Assembly (NCBI GenBank): GCA_015501055.1
Contig: JADNYV010000002.1
Span: 868,001 to 932,000, forward strand
Origin: Mucidula mucida
Taxonomy: Eukaryota; Basidiomycota; Agaricomycetes; Agaricales; Physalacriaceae
Length of the DNA: 64,000 bases
Reading direction: 5' to 3'
Numbering within the stretch: position 1 is the first letter of the stretch; the number at the start of each line of letters is the position of its first letter. Positions 26,675 to 37,918 of this stretch are shown here, in pieces. The translations under genes were made by a program, and so were the position numbers. The notes under the pieces were generated by a model. That model did not search any database, was not told where the DNA came from, and saw nothing but the letters and a program-made list of their open reading frames with translations.

Positions 26675-29659
26675 ATGGCACCAAAGGCTGCCCCAGAGAA
26701 ACTTGTTGGCAGTGAGGACGATGTTCTTCAGGCCGTTGTCCTTGCCGACAGCTTCAACAAGCGCTTTCGACCACTTACAACTGGCAAACCTAGAGTGCGT
26801 GCTAATTTCCATCGATAGTGGTCGTAAATTCACTCGCCAGTGTCTTCTTAACGTTTGCAATGCACCGCTATTGGATTGGACCTTTGAAAGTCTGGCATTG
26901 GCAGGCGTGCAGGAGATTTTCGTCATCTGCAGGTCCCATTCCGAGCAAATAAAAACTGTCATCGCGTGCGCCCATTCTGCTACTCGACAAATCCCGACTC
27001 AATGCCCAGTCCACAGTGAATCGCGATGGAGTCGGCCTGGATCTGGAATCAAGATTGTTCCCGTCATGATTGCAAAAGAAACATTCTCGCCTGGCGATGC
27101 TATGCGCGACATCTACACGCGCGGGCTCGTCAAGAGTGATTTTGTGCTCGTCATGGGTGATCTCGTCAGCAACGTACGCATAGACGAGGTGGTCCGCATA
27201 CACAAGGAGCGCAGAAAGGCCAACCCAAACGCGCTTATGACTATGGTTGTAAAGGAAAGTGGCGGCAAGCACCGAAGCCGGTGAGCTATCTTTTCTTTGC
27301 TAGGTGCGAGATTTATATCGGACTGTATGCAAGGTCTCAAGGCGATTCGTCGATATTCGTACTGGACGCCGAGACTTGGGAATGTCTGCACTACGAGCCT
27401 GTGACCGGATATCCAGCAACCGACAAGGTTCATATACCCAGAGAGCTATTAACGAAGCATCCAGAGATAGACATCCGGAACGATCTCATCGACTGTTCCA
27501 TAGACATATGCTCCGTTGAGGTATATTATTTCTCATGCAGCAGCCTATCTTTTCGATCTTGTTCTTCTAGGTCCCTTCTCTGTTCCAGGACAACTTTGAC
27601 TACCTTGATCTTCGCCGCGATTTCCTCCACGGTGTCCTTACCTCGGATTTACTAGAAAAGAATATCTATTGCTACATTGCACAGGACGGTTATGCGGCAC
27701 GCGTCAAGGATACCAAGAGTTACGATTCTGTCAGGTATTCATTCATATAGCTTCTATCTCGCAGCGCATTATAAACCATTCAACAGTAAGGATATATTAT
27801 CACGCTGGACTTTTCCTTTAGTTCCAGATAATAACTACCCAGGTGGTCACGCTTATGAACATATTCGTGGCAACAAATACTTTGCAAAGGATTCGACAGT
27901 CACCCTAGGCCGGTACGATCATCTTTTGAATGGTATAATTGAGACTCGAGTGGTTCACAGGACGAGCAAAATTGGGAATAATACGCTGATTGGGTCGTCC
28001 ACCAGTGTGTCAGAAGACGTCCAGATATCGTCCTCTGTCATTGGTCGCAACTGTGTCATCGGTCCTGGAAGTATTATCATCGACTCGTACCTGTTTGACG
28101 GTGTCACCATTGGACCAGAGTGCGTTATAGAAAAGAGTATCATCGGGGAGGGTGCAACTGTAAAGGACAGTTCGCATATCACTAAGGGCTGCCTCATTGG
28201 TGACGAGGTGGTCGTTGGTCCAGAAGCACTTTTGGAATCGTTTGACCGTCTCTCGAAACGGCGATTACGGCTTGAAGGGGACGTGGACGAGGATGAAGAG
28301 GACGAGGACTCTGATCTGGAGGAAGTCGAAGCCAGTACGCGAGCTTGCGAATTATACACTCGTATCATCCTAATGTCTCCGCCTGATCCAGGACAGCCTT
28401 CCTTGGTTCCAAGATTGGGACAAGATGCGAATGCTATCATATGGCCAAAGGCGCCACCTGACGACGACGACGAAGATGATGTTGAGAATTACAGGAATCA
28501 GCGCTATATGCGCATAGGTTTGTTTGAATCAGCGCTTTTTGGTCAGTAATATTGACATTGATTCTCCAGGCGATACTTGTTCAGATTTGGACATGTCGGA
28601 TGACGGTTCTGAGTCTGACGAGGAAAGTGACTTTAGCTCCGACGAGAGTAGCGAGATAGGCGAACAGGACCTCAAAGCCACGGATAGCACTGCGAGCATC
28701 AACCTTCCGTCACAGGACGCTATCGCCGAGTCCGAATTCCGTGGAGAGGTGAACCAATCCCTTGAGCGCGCGTTTGCAGAAGGCCATTCTATCGACAACG
28801 CGGCCGTGGAATTGAAGACCCTCCGTATGGCTAGCAACGTTCCTTTATCTAGAGTGAGGGAGGCCGTCATTGCGGCTATTGTTGAGAAGATCAAGATCGT
28901 CGATGGTGGCTTGGCCGCTCAGGTCAAAGAGATATCAACTGTCATCAGCCGCTGGGGCGGTCTTATTGATAGAATCGGCGGTGTGGACGCGGTCGAGACC
29001 ATTTCACTTTTACAGGTATGCAAATCTCCTTCGTAATCGTGTGCAGTTTTGTCTGAAAGCGTATCCTACAGTTGCATTGTGCGTCATCGGAACGCATGCC
29101 TCTGTTTGGGAAATTGCTCGCTTCTTTGTACGAACAGGATATTGTTGATGAGGACGACATCCGGGCGTGGCACGCTTTACCGGCAGCGAAAGGCTCTGAT
29201 CTTCCACACAGTATTCGCGCGGATAACGTTAAGAAATGCTGGGAAGTGGGTAAAGCCTTGCTGGAACAATTGGATGATCAAGAGAGTGAAGATGAAGACC
29301 ACGATGGATCGCAAGAGGGAAGCGAAGACGGGGAGAGTGAAGAGGGCGAAAGCAATGACGAGGAGAGTGAGGAGGACGAAAGCGAAGAGGAAGTTGAAAG
29401 ACCTTCGGTTGTCAAAGTGGAAGTTCCGACGATAGAACCCAAACCGACACCTACCGTGCCTAAAGCGTCTTTGGTGACGCCGGCTGCACTACCTGCCGGA
29501 CAAGAGAATTCATCGGAAGAGGATGACGATGAAGACGAAGAAGAGGATGACGACGACGACGACGATGAAGATGAAGACGAGGAGGACGAGAGCGACGAGG
29601 CAGAGGAGGGCGCCCCGGCTTCAGCACCAGACAACGTAACAGCTGGTATACAAAAATGA
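26675..29659 (+). CDS. GCD6: translation initiation factor eIF2B epsilon subunit
   Basis: Nine exons (26675-26794, 26841-26965, 27017-27280, 27334-27520, 27571-27734, 27787-27912, 27961-28517, 28570-29015, 29072-29659) sum to 858 residues. This is the catalytic subunit of the GTP/GDP exchange factor for eIF2. A nucleotidyltransferase-like domain (VLQAVVLADSFNKRFRPLT, FVLVMGDLVSNVRIDEVV, FVLDAETWECLHYEP) is followed by left-handed hexapeptide repeats (SKIGNNTLIGSSTSVS, SVIGRNCVIGPGSIII, CLIGDEVVVGP). The W2/HEAT exchange domain then starts around VNQSLERAFAEGHS. The final ~110 residues are an Asp/Glu-rich extension after the W2 domain. Two introns (26966-27016 and 27913-27960) are multiples of three with no stop, so the unspliced frame stays open; intron status is inferred from family alignment. 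Confidence 0.94.
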
Positions 29660-29778
29660 GCAAATTTAAGAGTTCATATCGCGAGATTGACATTGACGAG
29701 CGCAAGCTTCGTAGTGGTATCAAGAATTACAAAAAAGCGCTAATGGTAGGTGTACATGGATAGAGCGTGTCCGTTGGC

Positions 29779-30146
29779 CTAATACTTTAGAATGATGTAC
29801 AGCGCTGATTAAAAGGTTAGATGACGCCCGTAAGAAAGAGCGAGCCGCCGTACCGTGGATGATGCCCGGACTAAAAGGCGACATGAGTAAAGCGTTCGGC
29901 AACAACGTGTGAGACAACTTACATCCAACCGAGAATAGTCAACAGGATGTTGATGAGCTAGAAAACAATCAGAGTCTGTCAAAAAAGTTTGAACAAAACC
30001 TACTAGGTCAGCTCCACATCCTCGCTCAAAAAACACGCCTAGAGGCGGTAGGATGATAGCGAAAAGGATCTGATGCACTGTAAGCGACACAATGAGCAGC
30101 AGACCAAGGAACCGACCTTGCAGATGTCTGAAGCAGTAAAGGCCAT
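29779..30146 (-). CDS. PMP3: Pmp3/UPF0057 small plasma-membrane proteolipid
   Basis: Five tiny exons (30117-30146, 30004-30069, 29923-29957, 29854-29870, 29779-29804) encode 57 residues, the family's usual size. The two hydrophobic segments and the signature GVFFERGCGADLLINILLTI are complete, followed by IPGIIHALYIILKY at the end. Pmp3 proteins guard plasma-membrane potential against salt and cation stress. One exon is only 17 nt, so automatic gene finders are likely to miss this gene. The gene is convergent with eIF2B epsilon and divergent from the kynurenine formamidase gene. Confidence 0.94.
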
Positions 30147-30369
30147 GGTAAAAACGTGAAATGTACGTGAGTCGTTGCTGGTGGTGGATAAAGAGTTGGG
30201 TAAAGTCAACCTGCCATGACGCCCTTCCTTTTATATCGAGTGATCGCATGACATCATTACTGCGTATGTCCGCTCCCTTTCCGGAGTTGTGGCGGTGTAG
30301 CCTATGATCGATGATCAACAATTCATCATCGCCACCTAAAATCTGTGCTGTGGTTAGTACTGCGGTATT

Positions 30370-31282
30370 ATGGATACATTCTCCAACATTCCCTATGCAG
30401 AGACCCCAGTGCCAAACCCTCTCCTCGAATTTGATCTCTATGTGCCCCACTCGGGAGGCACTGCACAGCTGCGGCCCTTGATCTGCTTTGTGCACGGCGG
30501 TGCGTGGCGGTCGTATGTTTATTTCAATGCAGTTCTAGTACGTAACCCAGACTGACCATTAAACATCAAAGCGAGGACAAGAGCGATCATGCCGTGCTTG
30601 CTCAAAAACTGGGCACCTCCACCGGTTTCGCCGTGATTGTTGCCAACTATAGACTCACGCCACAAGAACCCACTGCCGAGACCAATTTCTGCACCCGGGT
30701 CATGCAGAAGACGTCCTGCAATTACTGTCCTTCATCACCGCCTGGGAGGGCCCCCCGGGCCAGGGTCGCATGTATGATCCGGCCAAGCTCTATCTCATGG
30801 GCCATAGCTGTGGCGCACACATGCTGGCCTCCATCTTACTCGACTCATCGCGCGTAACGCCGTCCCTCACACCATCACCGCACATTCTTCTCTCGGTAAG
30901 AGGTGCTATCCTCTCTGCCGGAACCTACGATATCGATGCGCTCCTGTCGCGATTCCCTTCCTATCGGATGTGGTTCGTTGAAAACGCGTTCGGTGACCAC
31001 GATTCTTACGAGCAGTTCTCCGTCACTAGTCTTCCTGCCAGGAATACTTCCATTCGCTGGCTTATCGCACACTCCACCGACGATGAGCTCGTCGATCTTC
31101 CGCAAAGTGAAACTATGTTCCGCCATCTCCACCAGCTTCATGCAGCGATCCCACAGGTCGATACCTTGGTGACCAAAGTGGTTGGTAGCTACGGGCAACA
31201 TAATGAGATGTTAGAAGCGGAAGATTACATTGACGTCGTGGCAAACTTTGTCAAGGGAGGAGGTCGCAGCTCAACGATGTAA
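30370..31282 (+). CDS. BNA7: kynurenine formamidase
   Basis: Two exons (30370-30512 and 30572-31282) give about 284 residues with one base restored near 30686. It hydrolyses N-formylkynurenine to kynurenine. The alpha/beta-hydrolase marks are the oxyanion motif HGGAWRSEDKSDH, VANYRLTPQEPT, HPGHAEDVLQLL, the nucleophile elbow GHSCGAHM, the acid in HSTDDELVDLPQS and the catalytic His in GQHNEML. The HGGAW-EDKSDH pair separates it from general lipases and fits the Bna7 family. The next genes are kynureninase and kynurenine 3-monooxygenase, which strongly supports the call. It is convergent with kynureninase, with 43 bases between the stops. Confidence 0.9.
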
Positions 31283-31325
31283 ATCGGTTAAAACTTGAAT
31301 TTTAGATTTAGATATATACGCTATA

Positions 31326-32959
31326 TTATATGCCTTCAAAAGCCCGGTTCAAGCAAGCTGCCGCTCGTTCAGTGTCTGCTATCACATTATACAGTGGGAT
31401 GGGCGCTAAGCGGATAACATCTGGTTGTCGTTCGTCACCGATGACGCCCTGTGCAACCAGGCTGTCAAAAACCTTCTGCATCACGCCTGAGCCTACGGGT
31501 AGAAAGAATAAAGATAGTTGACAGCCCCGTTCTTTAGAATCTCGCGGTGTGATTATCGTAAACCCGGAAGAGCGTCCCTCCTGGCCAACTGATGCTACGT
31601 CGCATGTTTCCACAAAATATGGAGATTTTCTTAGACGGATCTCAAGATCAGAGGTCAAGAGCAAGGAACGCTCTCTTAGGACTGGCATGCCTACTTCCTT
31701 GAAGATTTGGAGAGACCCAAGGAGAGCAGCGATACATAACGCAGACGGATTGGACTGCTGGAAGCCCTGCGCACCCTGGATCGGCGAGAACCTTGAACCC
31801 ATTTTGAACCGACTGGATGGATCAGTTCCCCACCAACCGGCGAATCTGTGAAATCGCAACACATGTTAGTAACGACATGGGTTGCATGATCACAGACATA
31901 CTTCGGTAATTCAGTTTCGTTCCACTTTTCGTGCACGAATAAACCCCCAATTCCACCAGGTCCAGAATTGAGATATTTGTACGTACACCAAACAGCAAAA
32001 TCGACGGCCCAGTCGTGAAGGGAGAGAGGAACGTTTCCAACGGCATGTGCGAGATCCCAGCCACAAATACAGCCCTTGCAAAACAACGGTCAGTTATCAG
32101 CGAAGCATCGATCGTTCAGGTAGTATCCTACCACTTGTTTTGCCTTCCTAGTCACGCTTTCAATGGGGAAGTACTGTCCCGTGTAGTATTGAACGCCAGA
32201 GAAGAGCACAAGGGCAATACAAGACCCTTCTCGCTCCAAGGTCTCCAAGATATCTTGCTCGCGGAGGGTATATTCACCTGGGCGAGGAGACATTTCGAGA
32301 ATAGCGGTAGCGGGGTTTAGTCCGTGTGCACGTACTTGTGAAGCGAAAGCGTACTGATATTAAGATCAGTCTGCGGCGGCATTAAGTGGCAAAGATGGCG
32401 CTAAAATCACCTGGTCCGAGGGAAACGCGTGAGCTTCGCATAGAATTTTGTAGCGCCCCGCAGTAGGTTTATAGAATGAGTCCATCATGAGATGTAAATT
32501 GGCGGTTAGAGTGCTCATGCACGCGACTTCCTTTTCTTGTGCTCCTGCAAGCGCGGAATTAACGGATGCGAATGGAACTAAAGAAGCGTACTCGCCTACA
32601 ATTTCTGCCATTAGAGGCGTAGCATGGTCTGCAATGCTCACCCATCCTCTGTTGTATGGGTGAGAAAAGTGGCCGACGACACCTCTGTGAAGCACGTCAA
32701 GGGCAATCAAAGCTCATACGTAAATTGAACGTGCCGCTTGGACCAGACGTCGAGTTCTTCCTGAACCAGTTTCCTCGATCTCGTGGATAGCAAGCCCAAA
32801 GAGTTTCCACAGAGATAGGTGCATGGTGCATCTTCCGAGCAAGCTTAAGTTACAGATCTACAGAACATTCCGCAACAACCTACCGGAGCGTTCTGCACGG
32901 ACTGCGCCAACTTGGCTATTTGTTGGCAGGCAGAACTCGTTACTGAGCGCGACGGACAT
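31326..32959 (-). CDS. BNA5: kynureninase
   Basis: Seven exons (32884-32959, 32720-32831, 32596-32684, 32411-32544, 32132-32353, 31902-32074, 31326-31845) sum to 441 residues. This PLP enzyme cleaves 3-hydroxykynurenine to 3-hydroxyanthranilate and alanine. Family landmarks are [73 protein letters not shown], the PLP lysine in [11 protein letters not shown], and [14 protein letters not shown]. The intron after exon 3 (32545-32595) uses GC-AG. The start is uncertain: ATG 32959 leaves only eight residues before FCLPTNSQ, shorter than usual, while the frame stays open to 33145, almost touching the divergent monooxygenase gene. Confidence 0.94.
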
Positions 32960-33166
32960 GGGAGAGCGGAAGAGTGATCGGCGATTGAGATTAGATGCGA
33001 GGCACAGTTTGTCAGCGATGTTGTCAGCGTTGTATCGGCATCGAGCTCTGGGCGCGACTGGAGGCCAGAGACGGTCCTTGTCCTTGTTAAGCTGACTCGA
33101 CCTGTACGTGCTGCTTGGACGTTTTGGCTTATCGAGATCCCACATTAGATCCGACTTAATTATTCC

Positions 33167-35011
33167 ATGTCTTCTCCCCGCGAAGCACTCATCGTGGGTG
33201 CTGGTCCGGTCGGCTGTCTGGCGGCACTAGCCCTCGCCAAACGTGGCTGGCGTGTGTCACTTTACGAAGGCAGACCAGGTCCGTCAGTTGACACGCAGCA
33301 TTTCCCCTGCCAATCATTCCCTCCCAGATCCTCGCCTCGCGTCTTCAAAGGCCGCTGCCCGCGCCCGTTCCATAAATCTTGCCATCTCCCACCGCGGACT
33401 CTGTGCGATCAATGCCATAGATCCAAAGGCGGCCCAGTCCTTCCTTCAGGCCGTTGTGCCAATGAGAGGAAGGATGATCCACCACTCGAGCGGCAACCTT
33501 GATAGCCAGCTTTATGATCGCGACGGACAGGTCCGTGACTTAAAGCTCCCCTTCCTCGACACCCCTTCGTTTTCTACTGTATGTTGTTCCATCACAATAC
33601 TCACGCGTGTCTGTTCCCATAGTGCATTAATTCAATTGACCGGGGGCTGCTCAACGAGTCCCTTTTGGAAGAAGCGCTCAATTCGGAAAACGTGAATGTC
33701 CATTTTATGCACAAACTGCAATACGTCGACTTCGACGCACGCGTGACGACATTCCGAGATCTTAATGTGATGAAGACGTCGCTGTGGGATTTGATTTCTG
33801 CATCGGGGCGGACGGTAGCTTTTCCACGGTTCGCCGGCAGATGATGCGAGTCGTGAGGTTCGTGATTCATGAATTCATTGGCGAGTTTAACGAACGCGCG
33901 TTATAGGATGAATTACCAGCAAGAGTACCTTTCAGATGAATACATTGAGCTGAAGCTCCCGGCAGGGCAAGATTCGCAAGGAAATCCAATATTTTTGCTC
34001 GATCCGAATCATCTTCATATCTGGCCGCGCCATTCTTTCATGCTTATCGCGCTGCCTAACCAAGTAAGACTTTCTGACGCGAATACTGACTCCACTTTCA
34101 TTAATTTTACACTTTCAAGGACAAAACTTTTACCTGCACTTTATTCGCGCCTAGAAGCGAGCTGGATCGACTGACGAGTCCCGAATCAATTCTGTCGTGG
34201 TTTAAACTACATTTCCCGGATGCTGTAACGCTTATGGGCGAGAAGGCTTTGTTGCACGATTTTACGTCCAATCCTCGCAGTCCCCTAATCTGCACCAAGG
34301 TATCTGCGACTCCATTTTGATTTCTCCGAAATCTAAAATCTCCGGGCAGTCTAAACCGTACCATTACTTGGATAGAGCGATACTTCTGGGCGACGCTGCC
34401 CATTCCATGGTACCCTTTTATGGCCAAGGACTCAATTGCGGACTGGAGGACGTGCGGGTACTCGATTTGATGCTACAACAGATGGCTGTTGACCCGACGA
34501 CTGTCGTTCCCCGCCAAAATGTCGATGAGGCTCTGGCACGTGCATTGAATCTTTATTCAGAGAACCGACATGAAGATTTGGTCGCCATATGTGATCTGGC
34601 GATGAACAACTAGTAAGCTGATTTCTTTGACAGGCGTGGAAGCACAGATCTCTGATCCCGTTCCAAAGTATCGAGATGCGCCACCTGGTGACTTCGCCTT
34701 TGTTTTTATTTAAAAAGGCTCTCGACAACCTCTTGTATTCTCTGAGCAGTCGGAGAAATATGGGGTTCGAATCCTTCAACGAACAGCTCTCCCGCGTATG
34801 GTTCGAAGGAGAGCCAAGAGGGTGGGTACCACTTTACACTATGGTGACCTTCCGGCCAGACATCAGTTACGCCACTGCGAAGAACAAGGTAGCCCGACAG
34901 TCACGCGTCTTGTTGATTCTAGGGTGGACAGGAACAATGGTTGTCGGTATGGCGGGTATACTAGCTTTGAAAGGTTTGCGCATGGCAGTATCCTACCGGT
35001 CGCAAGCCTGA
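33167..35011 (+). CDS. BNA4: kynurenine 3-monooxygenase
   Basis: Seven exons (33167-33278, 33328-33578, 33623-33857, 33907-34063, 34120-34299, 34350-34612, 34669-35011) give about 513 residues with one base restored near 33770. This FAD enzyme hydroxylates kynurenine at the mitochondrial outer membrane. It shows the dinucleotide-binding [64 protein letters not shown], the second FAD motif [21 protein letters not shown], and YIEMRHLV. A C-terminal TM anchor ([17 protein letters not shown]) is present. It shares a short divergent promoter with kynureninase. Confidence 0.94.
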
Positions 35012-35388
35012 ACGATAGAGTGGGAAGACCATACAGTGGGCCGTATTTTGGAAGACTAACAAGAATGCTGTAAAGAATTTGTATCCACGGAATTGACATG
35101 TGGCAAAAGGGACTCGAAATTCCCATGAGGCTCGCACGAAGAAAGCATGATCAAAGTCCCAGATATTCCTTGATTGAAATTGTACAGATGATGCGTTTGT
35201 AGACAAAGCGTATGTACAATCCAACATAAATACATAGCGAGTAATAGCAAAACGACTAGCGCGTAACCCAAGACGGAGGAGAAGGTTCGAGAAGAGAATG
35301 AACAACTAGATCATGACGAGTCGTACAACAGTGGATGGAACGGGTGAGATACGTGAAATACAGAGACTGTTGGTGAATGAATGGCGAA

Positions 35389-35880
35389 TCACGTCGACTT
35401 CTTTGGTCTGCCGCGCTTCCGTTTGGCAGGAGGCTCGGCAGTATCACCCTCGCCGCCTGATTCTGGGGCTGGACGAGGATGCTTCGGGGGACGGCCCCTG
35501 CCGCGTTTTGTAGTGGATGATTCTGCTGGGGCTTCGTCATCCTTTTTCTCCTGGACACCCAATTGATCAGCGACGCGCTAAACGACGGGGAACGGGTACG
35601 GACCTTGGGTGGACGCCCACGGGGACGTTTGGGAGCAGCCGCGGCGGCGGGACCTTTGTTCTTACTACCCTTGGGCCGTCCGCGACCACGCTTTGGGGGC
35701 TGCTCGGGGGACGCAGACGCAGCGACTGGTGCTGTTAAAGCAACGATAAGCTGAGAACCGAACACCAGTCTGGGGTAACCAACCTGGCTCGGAGGCCTCG
35801 GCGGATTGGACGTTCTCTTCGAGCTCGTCTTCGAGTTTCTCTGGCGCATCGTCCTGAGCGTCGCGCGGGGACGTGGACAT
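35389..35880 (-). CDS. AT-hook chromatin protein (HMGA-like)
   Basis: Exons 35784-35880, 35604-35731 and 35389-35550 sum to 128 residues. After an acidic N-terminus (DAPEKLEDELEEN) come four AT-hook cores: KRGRGRPKGSKN, KRPRGRPPK, KRGRGRPPK and KRKRGRPKK, separated by Pro/Ala/Glu linkers. AT-hooks bind the minor groove of AT-rich DNA, so a nuclear architectural role is likely. The protein has no other domain. The introns fall between hooks, so each exon carries one or two. Confidence 0.88.
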
Positions 35881-36391
35881 GGTCGGGAGGGAAAATGAGG
35901 GCGAGGATGGTGGAACGGCTTTAATGGCACAAATGAACCTCGATGCCGAATATAGAAGAATTCGACTGAATAACCTCTAATCAACTGAATGAATTGCGCA
36001 TTGGATGGTGGATTATAATAGATAATTGATTATTATCTCATCTTCAGTTTGGGGTTGGAATCTACTCACGTAAAATGCGACTTTCTGATTTACATCTGGA
36101 GGTGAGTGATCTTGGATCTCTCCCACACTTAAATGGGAAGTTACCATATATGGGGCGCAAGCGAATCGTCCTGCTGGGGTCGTAGCTGCGTGGCATCGAA
36201 CAAGAATTGCTAGATACACTGGCAGTCGTTGTCTGTAGTGCCCGGGACTCGTACAGCAGCACCGGGGTAACAAGGTTTCTTGCCGTCTGATCCGAGGCAG
36301 GGCAGCTTTGATCGAGGACGTCGGCTGGAGCTCACTCCGTCCGCCGTTGAAGGTGACTGCCTTTCTTGACAACACACGTAGCAGGCCCATC
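35881..36391. other. divergent promoter region of the AT-hook and Yos9 genes
   Basis: About 510 bases between two start codons on opposite strands. It includes an AT-rich core near 36000-36050 (TATAATAGATAATTGATTAT). A 177-codon minus ORF at 36013-36546 that overlaps the Yos9 start shows no motif and was not called. Confidence 0.5.
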
Positions 36392-37918
36392 ATGCAGTCA
36401 TTCCTGCTCATTGCCCTGTTCTGCCGCCTCTCATTTGGCCGCCTGTTGCACTCGTTGCCCGAGGATACATATGCATTTCCGAAATACAAGGTCTCCTTCC
36501 TGTCCCACTTGCCGCTGCGCAACGACACGCTCAGAAATGGCTCCATGATGGCCTCCGAGGTGGCGAACTCGAGTTTCTCAACCAGCCCTTCCAGTCACAC
36601 CGCGAAATCGCGTCCGCCGATGCCGACGACCTCGTTCCCGAACCAATTCCACACAGCTACTCGCTAGAGCAGATGAAAATGGGCCCAAACGACTCGTATC
36701 TCTGTCTCATACCAAAGCCGCTTGACCCGCCGGCTTCCTCGGCCCCAGAAGCAGAAGCAGAACTGGAGGTTTCTCCAGCTCATAGCTGGTCTCTGCTGGA
36801 GCCTCTCACTGGAAGCTGTCTTTACGTCCGTTCTTACACGTGTCTCGCCACTGGATCCTTGCTCACATCGCGTACAGCACCGCCAAGGCTGGTTCACGTA
36901 TTCCTACTGTCACAATGCGGAAATCCGCCAGTTCAAAGAGCGCATAAACCCGCACGGCACGGCACCTGGTGCGTCTCGACGTTCTTATCGTTCCAAGGTC
37001 ATATATTTACCTTCCCTTTCGCAGGAGGCTACAAACCCGAGGAAGATCCAAAGGCGCGTTCTCTCTCCCACGATGACGCCTCCATCTAACCCATCACATC
37101 TGCAGTGGGAAGCGTACACCCTCGGCAAGGCCCCACAAACTAGCACCGATATTGCCGTCCGTGAAGGTTCCATAGAGTTGGCTCATGGTGGAGGCGGATC
37201 CCGCTACCTCGTCCAAACGTGGGGTGACGGCACAATGTGCGACAAGTCTGGTAAACCACGCGAGGTTCAAGTTCAGGTACTTTTTTCTGTGACATTCCAT
37301 CAACTATCGTAATCAGTTTCCGAACAGTTCCACTGCTCGATGGCCATGTCCGATACTATCCTTTTCGTTAAAGAGGCCAAAACCTGTTCTTACGTGCTCG
37401 TCATCAACACGCCAAGGCTCTGTAGCGAGCCCGGCTTCAAAAGCACCCGCGATGTTACTGAACAAGCCTACATACAATGCCGGGAGGTGGTTAGCGACGA
37501 CCAACTTACGGAAAAGGCCATCGATGGAAAAGAGGCACAGGACTTTCCACGGAAATTGGTCAGGCCCAAAGCCGAGCTTCCCCCTCCTGCAAAGGATAGC
37601 GGCAAACCCGGCGCTCCTGGTAGTAATCAACAGGTCGATGATATCCTCAAGAAGGCCATGAATATGCTCCTGGGCTCTGGCCAGGGTGTCGAGGGCGTGA
37701 ACTTGGCCAATGGAAAGTTGGTTCTATCCGATGATGGTGCCGTGATGGTGGAATTTGTTGAAGATCTACCCTTGGAAGACTTGATTGAGGGCGAAGAATT
37801 GGGAGACGACAACGGAGCGCTGATGGACCGGCTTGTGGATATCTTAAAGTCGGCAGGAATCAACGTCAAGGATTCTGAAGAGGAAGAGGAAGATTCTCGC
37901 CCGTTGGACGAATTATAA
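36392..37918 (+). CDS. YOS9: ER quality-control lectin Yos9/OS-9
   Basis: Five exons (36392-36825, 36878-36968, 37025-37053, 37106-37276, 37328-37918) give about 438 residues with one base restored near 36529. A signal peptide (MQSFLLIALFCRLSFGRLL) comes first. The MRH lectin domain follows, with cysteines and mannose-contact residues in GSCLYHRQGWFTYSYCH, AEIRQF, WGDGTMCDKSGKPREVQVQF and the EAKTCSYVLVINTPRLC block. The chain ends in LDEL, an ER-retrieval-type tetrapeptide. Yos9 reads trimmed N-glycans on misfolded proteins and hands them to the Hrd1 ligase. Exon 3 is 29 nt and is followed by a GC-AG intron (37054-37105). A 46-base intron separates GSCLY from HRQGW. Confidence 0.92.

Noticed and set aside
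35256..35984. 242-codon minus-strand ORF with GRGRPKG motifs
   Set aside because: It is the AT-hook gene read through its introns; the spliced model gives four clean AT-hooks and a sensible end.
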